Below, piece after piece: positions 1-5,566 of a stretch of 7,837 nt of DNA (within the stretch, counting starts at the first letter, position 1; each line of letters starts with the position of its first letter). The position numbers were made by a program, and so were the translations under genes. The notes under the pieces were generated by a model, which did no database searches, was not told where the DNA came from, and saw only the letters and a list, made by a program, of their open reading frames with translations. The stretch comes from CAZWIT01 sp964533435 (GTDB taxonomy: Bacteria > Patescibacteriota > Patescibacteriia > UBA1558 > GWA2-36-10): contig CAZHLU010000047.1 of NCBI GenBank assembly GCA_964533435.1, forward strand, positions 1-7,837. Direction: 5' to 3'.

Positions 1-406
1 AGATGCGGGCTTGTTGGCCGCCAGATAGTTCGGATAATTTTCTTTCCAAAGGAATACTTAAGTTAACAGCTTCTAGTACTTTATTAATCTGACTTTTTAG
101 ATTACCTGGCACTTCCAAAAAAGCTTTAGCAAAGTAATCTTCAATATTTAAAGCTAAATCATTTTTATCAATCACTTGGGCAGCTGTGGCAATCGTGGCA
201 TTATTAGTAATAAAAACATTGCCTTTAGTGGGTTTGATGTCACCTTTGATTAACTTAAAAATAGTGCTTTTGCCAGCGCCATTTTGACCCATTAAAGTTA
301 TTTTAGCTCCAGTTCTAACACTAAAGTTAACATCGTCGAGTAATAATTTTTTCTCGGCGTATTCAAATTTGACATTACTAAAACGTAGGATTACTTCTTC
401 AGCCAT
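1..406 (-). CDS. ABC-F-like ATP-binding protein, N-terminal part (partial)
   Basis: The first 135 codons are present, reading leftward from ATG at 406-404; the gene continues beyond base 1. The translation begins MAEEVILRFSNVKFEYAEKK. It shows a Walker A motif GQNGAGKST at residues 40-48, a Q-loop-like Q77 and an ABC signature LSGGQ at 127-131. Walker B and the H-loop lie off the window. No membrane segment is visible and no permease gene is adjacent, which fits a soluble ABC-F type ATPase (two ATPase domains in one chain, acting at the ribosome) better than a transporter subunit. This is inference, because the second domain cannot be seen. Only about 80 residues separate Walker A from the signature, leaving no room for the long 'arm' insertion of the first domain in EttA-like proteins. 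There is no Shine-Dalgarno sequence before the start. An ordinary ABC transporter ATPase remains possible. Confidence 0.85.
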   Translation of the reverse strand, partial: MAEEVILRFSNVKFEYAEKKLLLDDVNFSVRTGAKITLMGQNGAGKSTIFKLIKGDIKPTKGNVFITNNATIATAAQVIDKNDLALNIEDYFAKAFLEVPGNLKSQINKVLEAVNLSIPLERKLSELSGGQQARI

Positions 407-430
407 TTAAGTTAAATTAAACTATCAAGA

Positions 431-448
431 GAGTCAAGAAATTGACTC
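431..448 (-). other. hairpin in the leader of the ABC ATPase gene
   Basis: GAGTCAA (431-437) and TTGACTC (442-448) are perfect inverted repeats of 7 bp around a 4-base loop. In the minus-strand transcript the loop is TTTC, and the hairpin ends 24 nt before the ATPase start codon. No U-run follows it in that direction, so it is not an intrinsic terminator. It could be a leader regulatory structure or a protein-binding dyad; the sequence does not decide. Confidence 0.5.
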
Positions 449-461
449 AAGATTGGTGCTC

Positions 462-490
462 ATCATCTCATAATTTTGCCAAATTGTCAA
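462..490 (-). promoter_or_regulatory. putative promoter of the ABC ATPase gene
   Basis: On the minus strand a perfect -35 box TTGACA (490-485) is followed after 17 nt by GATGAT (467-462), a 4-of-6 match to the -10 consensus. Transcription would start near 455, giving a leader of about 49 nt that contains the 431-448 hairpin. The weak -10 box lowers confidence. Confidence 0.45.
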
Positions 491-554
491 TGTTTATATG
501 CTGGCATCTTGTTTAGTTTATTTAAAAAAATAGACTTTATAATTAATGTATTTA

Positions 555-563
555 TGTTATAAT
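555..563 (+). promoter_or_regulatory. extended -10 promoter, possibly leaderless
   Basis: TGTTATAAT is an extended -10 element with a perfect TATAAT at 558-563. No convincing -35 box sits 16-18 nt upstream. The usual start of transcription, 7 nt after the hexamer, falls on the A of the ATG at 570, so the mRNA would be leaderless. A second TATAAT at 538-543 could give a start near 550 and a leader of about 20 nt without a Shine-Dalgarno sequence. Confidence 0.55.
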
Positions 564-569
564 TTCTAT

Positions 570-743
570 ATGTCTAAAAGTAAACAAATAATCAAACTAA
601 TAGCTCTTATTTTATTAATATTGTTTGGTGTTTTTATATTTTTTTACGGAGGCTACGATGATAGTCCGGGCGCTCAATTATTAGGGCTAGTATTAGTAGT
701 GATAGCTTTGGTATTTATATTAAAGAAAAAGAAAAATATTTAA
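570..743 (+). CDS. small two-helix membrane protein, unknown function
   Basis: This 57-residue protein has two hydrophobic segments, roughly residues 7-27 and 35-51, joined by a short polar turn GYDDSPGA (28-35) and ending in KKKKNI. The lysines at both ends predict that both termini face the cytoplasm and the acidic turn faces outward. I do not recognise a named family, though short Patescibacterial proteins with a similar DDSPG turn come to mind. I chose ATG 570 over the in-frame ATG at 546 because the earlier start would add a non-hydrophobic MYLCYNFY and place the best -10 element inside the gene. The SET-domain gene begins 6 nt after the stop, so the two are probably cotranscribed. Function unknown. 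Confidence 0.7.
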   Translation: MSKSKQIIKLIALILLILFGVFIFFYGGYDDSPGAQLLGLVLVVIALVFILKKKKNI

Positions 744-749
744 AATAAT

Positions 750-1142
750 ATGATCAATAAAACCAATGAGTTTTCTTTTATTTTAAAACCAGCCCAATAT
801 GGCGTTGGTGTTTTTGCCGTCGAGGATATTAAAAAAGATACTCATTTAAGATTATTTGGTGACAAGGAAACTATTGATTTGCGTTCTTTGGTACGCAACA
901 AAAAAGATGTGCCTAAGATATTTTGGGATTATTGTATGGATAGGGGCGAAGATTTAGTGTGTCCAATTGATTTTGGTCACATGCATCTTGGTTGGTATTT
1001 GAATCATTCTAAAAATCCCAACACTTATCCAGACAAGGATTATAAATGGTATGCTAAAGATGATATTAAGGCTGGTGAAGAAATTACTATAGATTACAAT
1101 TTACTTAATGAGCCAAAAGAAAATCAGCCAGATTATTATTAG
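750..1142 (+). CDS. small SET-domain protein, putative lysine methyltransferase
   Basis: This is a 130-residue stand-alone SET domain. The hallmarks appear in order: an N-terminal GxG turn in YGVGVFA (17-23), the NHSxxPN motif as NHSKNPN (85-91), and GEEITIDY (109-116) with the conserved Tyr116. In SET enzymes these elements form the S-adenosylmethionine pocket and the pseudoknot around the catalytic tyrosine. There are no pre-SET or post-SET cysteine clusters, and the size is that of minimal bacterial and viral SET proteins. The substrate cannot be inferred; known SET enzymes methylate lysines of histones, ribosomal proteins or other proteins. The start lies 6 nt after the small membrane protein gene with no Shine-Dalgarno sequence, suggesting cotranscription. 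The residues retained fit an active enzyme, but activity is inference. Confidence 0.85.
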   Translation: MINKTNEFSFILKPAQYGVGVFAVEDIKKDTHLRLFGDKETIDLRSLVRNKKDVPKIFWDYCMDRGEDLVCPIDFGHMHLGWYLNHSKNPNTYPDKDYKWYAKDDIKAGEEITIDYNLLNEPKENQPDYY

Positions 1143-1161
1143 TAGTTATTATTATTTTTAA

Positions 1162-1189
1162 TTGACCAAAGGCTATAATTTGCTATAAT
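1162..1189 (+). promoter_or_regulatory. promoter of the eno-gpmI-pyk operon
   Basis: TTGACC (1162-1167, 5 of 6 to the -35 consensus) is separated by 16 nt from TATAAT (1184-1189), which is preceded by TG at 1181-1182 (extended -10). It is the best-formed promoter in the window. Transcription should start near 1196, giving a leader of about 27 nt with no Shine-Dalgarno sequence before the ATG at 1223. The -10 lies inside a 12-bp palindrome CTATAATTATAG (1183-1194). Confidence 0.75.
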
Positions 1190-1200
1190 TATAGTCCTTT
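1168..1200 (+). terminator. weak hairpin overlapping the eno promoter
   Basis: AAAGGCTATAAT (1168-1179) can pair with ATTATAGTCCTTT (1188-1200): 12 bp with one bulged T at 1195 and an 8-base loop. It follows the SET gene and ends in a short T-run (1198-1201). It may act as a weak terminator for the upstream pair, but only three G-C pairs are present and it coincides with the eno promoter, so the similarity may be incidental. Confidence 0.3.
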
Positions 1201-1222
1201 TAGTATTAATTTTGTTAATCTT

Positions 1223-2503
1223 ATGAAAATAAAAAATATTGAAGCGCTAGAAATTTTAGACTCACGTGGCAATCCAACTGTAGAAGCAACGGTAATTTTA
1301 GAAGATGGTTCTATTGCTTCGGCTGCCGTACCATCAGGTGCGTCAACTGGTAGCTATGAAGCAGTTGAATTACGTGATAATGACCCCAAGCGTTATAATG
1401 GTTTAGGTGTTTTAAATACTGTTAAAAATATCGAAAATATTATTAAACCAGCTTTAGTAGGCAAAGAAGCAAGAGAACAGCAACAGATTGACCAGATAAT
1501 GATTGATTTAGATGCTACGGATAATAAAGCCAAACTGGGTGCTAATGCTATTTTGGCAGTATCACTAGCTACAGCCAGGGCACAAGCTAAATCTGAAAAA
1601 AAACCTTTATATGAATATTTGAGTAAATTTAATCCTGATTTTGATGGTAATTATTATTTGCCACTGCCTATGATGAACATTATGAATGGTGGCAAGCATG
1701 CTAATTGGGCAACTGATATTCAGGAATATATGATTTTGCCCATTGGTGCTAAAAATATGACTGACGCCGTCAGGATGTGTGCGGAAGTTTATTTTAATTT
1801 AAAAAAGATTTTAAAAAGTAAAGGCTATGAAATTAGTGTTGGTGATGAAGGCGGTTTTGCGCCAGCTGTAAAATCAAATGCTGAACCTTTTGAATTGATG
1901 TCAGAAGCCGTAGCTAAAGCTGGTTATACTCTAGGTACAGATATTATTTTTGGTATTGATGCAGCTGCAACTGAATTTTATAAAGATGGTATTTATGAAT
2001 TAAAAAAAGAAGCTAAAAATTTGACTAGCAATGATTTAGCGGATTTTTATTTAGAAATTATCAAAAAATATCCAATCAAAACTGTTGAAGATATTTTTAG
2101 TGAAGATGATTGGCAGGGATTTCAAGCATTTTTGGCTAAAACCGAAAATAAGGTTCAAATTGTTGGTGATGATTTATATGTGACTAATATTAAACGTTTG
2201 ACTAAAGGCATTACTGAAAAATCTTCTAACTCTATTTTAATCAAATTAAATCAAATCGGCACTTTGAGTGAAACTATTCAAGCAATATTATTGGCGCGAC
2301 AAAATAATATGACAGCCGTTATTTCTCATCGTAGTGGTGAAACTGAAGATGATTTTATTGCTGATCTAGCTACGGCTATGGGTACGGGTCAGATCAAGAC
2401 TGGCGCACCAGCACGCAGTGAAAGAACAGTAAAATATAATCGTCTACTAAAAATAGAAAGAAAATTGGGTGCTACCTCCAGTTTCAAAAAATTTCGTTTC
2501 TAG
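1223..2503 (+). CDS. eno: enolase (phosphopyruvate hydratase)
   Basis: Cytoplasmic enolase interconverts 2-phosphoglycerate and phosphoenolpyruvate with Mg2+. The 426 residues match the usual bacterial length. By recalled E. coli numbering the key residues are present: mobile loop SGAST (38-42), His159, Glu168 (in QEYM), Glu209 in GDEGG, metal ligands Asp246, Glu289 and Asp316 (in VGDDLYVTN), Lys341 in LIKLNQIGTLSET, SHRSGETED (368-376) with His369, and Lys392 in GQIKTG. One oddity is the stretch after His159, which reads HANWATDIQEYM where most enolases have HADNxxDxQEFM. Another is VEDIFSEDDW in place of the usual IEDG/IEDP. The ATG is preceded by a strong promoter but no Shine-Dalgarno sequence. 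It is the first gene of an operon with gpmI and pyk; the gpmI ATG begins 1 nt after this stop codon. Confidence 0.97.
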   Translation: MKIKNIEALEILDSRGNPTVEATVILEDGSIASAAVPSGASTGSYEAVELRDNDPKRYNGLGVLNTVKNIENIIKPALVGKEAREQQQIDQIMIDLDATDNKAKLGANAILAVSLATARAQAKSEKKPLYEYLSKFNPDFDGNYYLPLPMMNIMNGGKHANWATDIQEYMILPIGAKNMTDAVRMCAEVYFNLKKILKSKGYEISVGDEGGFAPAVKSNAEPFELMSEAVAKAGYTLGTDIIFGIDAAATEFYKDGIYELKKEAKNLTSNDLADFYLEIIKKYPIKTVEDIFSEDDWQGFQAFLAKTENKVQIVGDDLYVTNIKRLTKGITEKSSNSILIKLNQIGTLSETIQAILLARQNNMTAVISHRSGETEDDFIADLATAMGTGQIKTGAPARSERTVKYNRLLKIERKLGATSSFKKFRF

Positions 2504-2504
2504 T

Positions 2505-4010
2505 ATGGAAAATAAAGTAGTTTTAGTTATTTGTGATGGCCTTGGTTATCGTGAAGCCAAAGATCACAATGCGGTACTTGCTGCTCATACTCCTAATCTA
2601 GATAATTTTAAAGCTAATCATCCTTTTGCTTTACTTGCAGCTAGTGGTGAAGCTATTGGTTTACCGGAAGGACAGATGGGTACTTCAGAAGCAAATCATT
2701 TGGTAATTGGTTCGGGTCGGATTATTTATCAGAATTTAGTTAAAATCAATCGAGCTGCTCAAAACAAAGAATTAGAAACCAATCCAGCTATTTTGGAAGC
2801 TTTTGAGCATGTTAAAAAGTATAATAGCGCTTTGCATATCAAAGGCATGGTGTCAGATGGTGGTGTACATGGTCATATAGAACACTTAAAAGCTTTAGTG
2901 CAAGCTGCGAAAGTTCACGGCGTTAATAAAATATTTTTGCATTTATTTACTGATGGTCGTGATGTGGCTCCGCAAAGTGCTAAGAATTATATTCAGGACT
3001 TGGAAGATTTTTTAGAAAATACCGGCGTTGGTAAAATTGCTTCTTTAGGTGGAAGATATTGGGGCATGGATAGAGATAATAATCACGAAAGAGTTGAAAA
3101 ACATTTTCTGGTAATGACTAGAGGGTCAGAGCAAAAATTTAAAACAGCTTTAGATATTATTGAGCATAATTATCAGCAAGGTAAGTCAGATGAATTTAGT
3201 GAACCAGCTTCAATAGAGCTTGAAGAAGAAGGCGAAGGCTTGATTGCAGCGAGTGATGCAGTAGTATTTGCTAATTTTCGCTCTGATCGAGCTCGGCAAA
3301 TTACTAAAAGGATTATTGCTGAAAAAATTGATAATCTAAAGTATGTAGCCATGACTAAATATGATGATGAATTAGATGTTCGTGTTGCTTTTGGTCCTGA
3401 AGAAATAAATAATTTTTTATCACAAGTAGTATCACGTAGCGGTAAAAAACAAATTAAGATAACAGAAACAGAAAAATTTACACATCTGACTTTTTTCTTT
3501 AATGCTCAACAATATGAGCCAATGCCAGGTGAAGAAAGGATAATGATTCCAAGTAATAAAGATGTAGCTACACATGATGCCAAACCAGAGATGAAAGCTA
3601 AAGAAATAGCTATGGCTGTAGTAGAGGCTATTCAAAGTGATCAATATGATTTTATTGCTGTTAATCTGACTAATTGTGATATGGTGGGGCATTCTGGTAA
3701 TTTTCCGGCTATTGTCAAAGCTGTTGAGGCAGTTGATAGTGCTTTAGGGGAGATTTCAAGAAGTGCTCAAGAACAGGGCTATACTTTAATGATTACAGCA
3801 GATCATGGTAATGCGGAAGAAACTTTTGATCCTAAAATAAATCAGGCGATTACTTCGCATACTTTAAATCCAGTACCATTTTATTTTATTTCTCCAAAGT
3901 ATGCTAAAATAGATAGAGTTAGTGGTGACTTAAGTGATGTAGCGCCAACTATTTTAAAAATTATGGATTTAGATATCCCAGCCGAAATGACTGGTAAGTC
4001 ATTTATATAA
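2505..4010 (+). CDS. gpmI: 2,3-bisphosphoglycerate-independent phosphoglycerate mutase
   Basis: This cytoplasmic, metal-dependent (usually Mn2+) enzyme interconverts 3- and 2-phosphoglycerate through a phosphoserine intermediate. The 501 residues are close to the family norm of about 510. Visible residues are Asp11 in VICDGLGYR, nucleophile Ser61 in GQMGTSEANH, VSDGGVHGH (117-125), TDGRDVAPQSA (149-159), GGRYWGMDRDNNHERVEK (182-199), NFRSDRARQIT (257-267), TEKFTHLTFFFN (322-333), Asp392 and His396 in NCDMVGH, Asp433 and His434 in TADHGN, and His452 in SHTLNPVPF. The complete two-metal set is therefore retained. The serine motif is GTSEANH rather than the common GNSEVGH. ATG 2505 is preferred to an in-frame GTG at 2469, because the family begins directly with the hydrophobic strand and DG motif. 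It starts 1 nt after the eno stop, implying coupled translation, and has no Shine-Dalgarno sequence. Confidence 0.96.
   Translation: MENKVVLVICDGLGYREAKDHNAVLAAHTPNLDNFKANHPFALLAASGEAIGLPEGQMGTSEANHLVIGSGRIIYQNLVKINRAAQNKELETNPAILEAFEHVKKYNSALHIKGMVSDGGVHGHIEHLKALVQAAKVHGVNKIFLHLFTDGRDVAPQSAKNYIQDLEDFLENTGVGKIASLGGRYWGMDRDNNHERVEKHFLVMTRGSEQKFKTALDIIEHNYQQGKSDEFSEPASIELEEEGEGLIAASDAVVFANFRSDRARQITKRIIAEKIDNLKYVAMTKYDDELDVRVAFGPEEINNFLSQVVSRSGKKQIKITETEKFTHLTFFFNAQQYEPMPGEERIMIPSNKDVATHDAKPEMKAKEIAMAVVEAIQSDQYDFIAVNLTNCDMVGHSGNFPAIVKAVEAVDSALGEISRSAQEQGYTLMITADHGNAEETFDPKINQAITSHTLNPVPFYFISPKYAKIDRVSGDLSDVAPTILKIMDLDIPAEMTGKSFI
3985..4004 (+). other. 8-bp perfect hairpin at the gpmI-pyk junction
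   Basis: AAATGACT (3985-3992) and AGTCATTT (3997-4004) are perfectly complementary around a GGTA loop, ending 12 nt before the pyk start codon. No U-run follows, so it is not an intrinsic terminator. It lies in the last codons of gpmI, which encode the commonly conserved MTGKSFI tail, so the symmetry may be a by-product of coding. It could also shape translation or stability of the pyk segment. Confidence 0.4.
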
Positions 4011-4016
4011 AAATAT

Positions 4017-5450
4017 ATGCGTAAAAAACAAACTAAAATTGTAGCTACTATTGGCATTAAGTGTGACGTTGATTTTATTGAAGCTATGTATCGGGCAGGA
4101 GCTGATGTGATGCGCTTGAATACTGCTCATCAAAGCACTAAAGAAGCTCTTAATGTTATTCATAATATTCGTCAGGTTTCAGATAGAATTGGTATTTTGA
4201 TTGATACTAAGGGTCCAGAAGTGAGGATTACGCAAACTAGCGAAGATTTGTTTTATCAAAAAGATGAATTTTTAAAAATTAGTGGTAGCGCTGAAAATAC
4301 CTTATCAAATAAAGAAAAAGTTTATGTAAATTATGAAAATTTTCATCACGATATTCCAAATCAGGCTAGTATTTTTATTGATGATGGTAAATTAGAATTA
4401 AAAGTAGAAAAAAAGACAGCTAACTATTTGTTATGCAAAGTAGTTAATGAAGGCGTGATTAAGGCCAACAAGAGTGTTAATGTACCTGGTGTTCATTTAT
4501 CTTTAGCAACTTTAAATAAAAAAGATAAAGAATTTATCAATTTTGCTATTAAACACAAAGTTGATTTTATTGCTCATTCTTTTGTCAGAAATAAAGAAGA
4601 TATTATTGTTATTCAGAAAATTTTGGATAAATACAAAAGTCCCATAAAAATTATTGCTAAAATAGAAAATTTAGAAGGTGTAGAAAATATTGATGAGATT
4701 TTAGACCATGCTCATGGTGTGATGGTGGCCAGAGGTGACTTGGGTATCGAAATTGCCGCCGAAGAAATACCATTGATTCAAAAAGAAATTATCAGAAAAT
4801 GTATTGTTAGGCACAAACCAGTGATTGTAGCTACCCAAATGTTGCAATCTATGGTACATAATCCTAGGCCAACTCGGGCTGAAGTTTCCGATGTAGCTAA
4901 TGCTGTAATTGATGGTGCAGATAGTGTCATGCTCTCTGAAGAAAGTGCTTCTGGTAAATATCCTCAAGAGGCAGTCGAGACTATGGCCCGTATTGTCAAA
5001 AGGGTAGAGTTGAGTAATGAAAAACATCATTATAGTAATTTACCACAGATTGATACAGCCAATAAAACAGCTCATTATCTTATTTCTTCAGCAGTACAAG
5101 CTACCAAAGAATTAGATATCAAAGAAATTATCATGACTTCTACTAGTGGTCACAGTGCCCAAGTCATAGCTTCATATCGTGGTCGGACACCGGTTTATGT
5201 TAAATGTTTTGATAAAACTATTGCCAGGCAACTGTCTTTGACCTATGGCATCAATGCTCATTATGTCAAAAAAGAAGAAGACCATAGAAAGTTTATTACT
5301 GATTTATTTAAATATTTAGTTAAAAAAGAAAAACTAGTAGCAGAAGATAATGTAGTGTTTTTAGCTCGCGATATTGGCAAAGGTAAGGGCGCTACTTTTA
5401 TGGAAATTTGTAAAGTAGCTGATTATATAAAGTTAAAAAAAGTTAAATAA
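4017..5450 (+). CDS. pyk: pyruvate kinase
   Basis: Pyruvate kinase transfers phosphate from phosphoenolpyruvate to ADP, giving pyruvate and ATP in the cytoplasm. The 477 residues match the usual bacterial length. Visible elements are KIVATIG (7-13), RLNTAH (33-38), DTKGPEVR (63-70), VPGVHLSL (156-163), VDFIAHSFVR (182-191), IAKIEN (213-218) with Lys215 and Glu217, MVARGDLGIEI (236-246), ATQMLQSM (272-279), PRPTRAEVSDVANAV (283-297) and MLSEESASGKYPQEAV (305-320). An allosteric-type C-terminal domain spans about 350-477. In muscle pyruvate kinase the motif is RLNFSH, and its Ser is a K+ ligand; here that position is Ala37. Glu68 of DTKGPE, typical of K+-dependent enzymes, is retained. I recall similar R-x-N-T-A-H motifs in Bacteroidetes enzymes. 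It starts 6 nt after gpmI without a Shine-Dalgarno sequence and is last in the operon. Confidence 0.95.
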   Translation: MRKKQTKIVATIGIKCDVDFIEAMYRAGADVMRLNTAHQSTKEALNVIHNIRQVSDRIGILIDTKGPEVRITQTSEDLFYQKDEFLKISGSAENTLSNKEKVYVNYENFHHDIPNQASIFIDDGKLELKVEKKTANYLLCKVVNEGVIKANKSVNVPGVHLSLATLNKKDKEFINFAIKHKVDFIAHSFVRNKEDIIVIQKILDKYKSPIKIIAKIENLEGVENIDEILDHAHGVMVARGDLGIEIAAEEIPLIQKEIIRKCIVRHKPVIVATQMLQSMVHNPRPTRAEVSDVANAVIDGADSVMLSEESASGKYPQEAVETMARIVKRVELSNEKHHYSNLPQIDTANKTAHYLISSAVQATKELDIKEIIMTSTSGHSAQVIASYRGRTPVYVKCFDKTIARQLSLTYGINAHYVKKEEDHRKFITDLFKYLVKKEKLVAEDNVVFLARDIGKGKGATFMEICKVADYIKLKKVK

Positions 5451-5461
5451 TTTTATTTATT

Positions 5462-5504
5462 AAAAAATAGCCCGGCACCATACAGTACGGGGCTGTTTTA
5501 TTTT
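5462..5504 (+). terminator. intrinsic terminator of the eno-gpmI-pyk operon
   Basis: Eleven bases after the pyk stop, AGCCC (5469-5473) pairs with GGGCT (5490-5494). The stem extends inward with two mismatches to A5477-C5478 against G5485-T5486, around loop CATACA. It extends outward because the A-tract 5464-5467 faces T5496-5499. The descending arm runs into GTTTTATTTT (5495-5504). The matching upstream A-tract could let it work in both directions. Confidence 0.85.
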
Positions 5505-5520
5505 CTAAAATTTTAAATCA

Positions 5521-5529
5521 TGCTATATT
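5521..5529 (+). promoter_or_regulatory. putative extended -10 promoter of the first VOC gene
   Basis: TGCTATATT is an extended -10 element (TG-n-TATATT, 5 of 6) with no clear -35 box; the expected -35 position overlaps the end of the pyk terminator. Transcription would start near 5536, leaving a leader of about 31 nt that contains the Shine-Dalgarno sequence. An independent promoter is expected because a strong terminator lies just upstream. Confidence 0.45.
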
Positions 5530-5550
5530 AATTGTATTATTATTAAATAC

Positions 5551-5557
5551 AAAGGAG
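5551..5557 (+). promoter_or_regulatory. Shine-Dalgarno sequence of the first VOC gene
   Basis: AAAGGAG ends 9 nt before the ATG at 5567. It is the only canonical ribosome binding site among the nine gene starts in this window, which makes it unusual here, and it fixes the start of this gene. Confidence 0.85.
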
Positions 5558-5566
5558 ATTAAATAT

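Noticed and set aside
546..569. Upstream in-frame ATG for the small membrane protein
   Set aside because: It would add MYLCYNFY ahead of a typical MSKSK start and put the best extended -10 element inside the gene.
2469..2504. GTG start 12 codons upstream of gpmI, overlapping the end of eno
   Set aside because: The added residues resemble no part of the family's N-terminus, and ATG 2505 gives the expected beginning directly after the eno stop.
3432..3692. Open frame on the minus strand inside gpmI
   Set aside because: Its translation is low-complexity and matches no recognised family; it lies wholly within a conserved gene, so it is a shadow.
4701..5030. Open frame on the minus strand inside pyk
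   Set aside because: It is antisense to the most conserved part of pyruvate kinase and shows no domain or start signal of its own.
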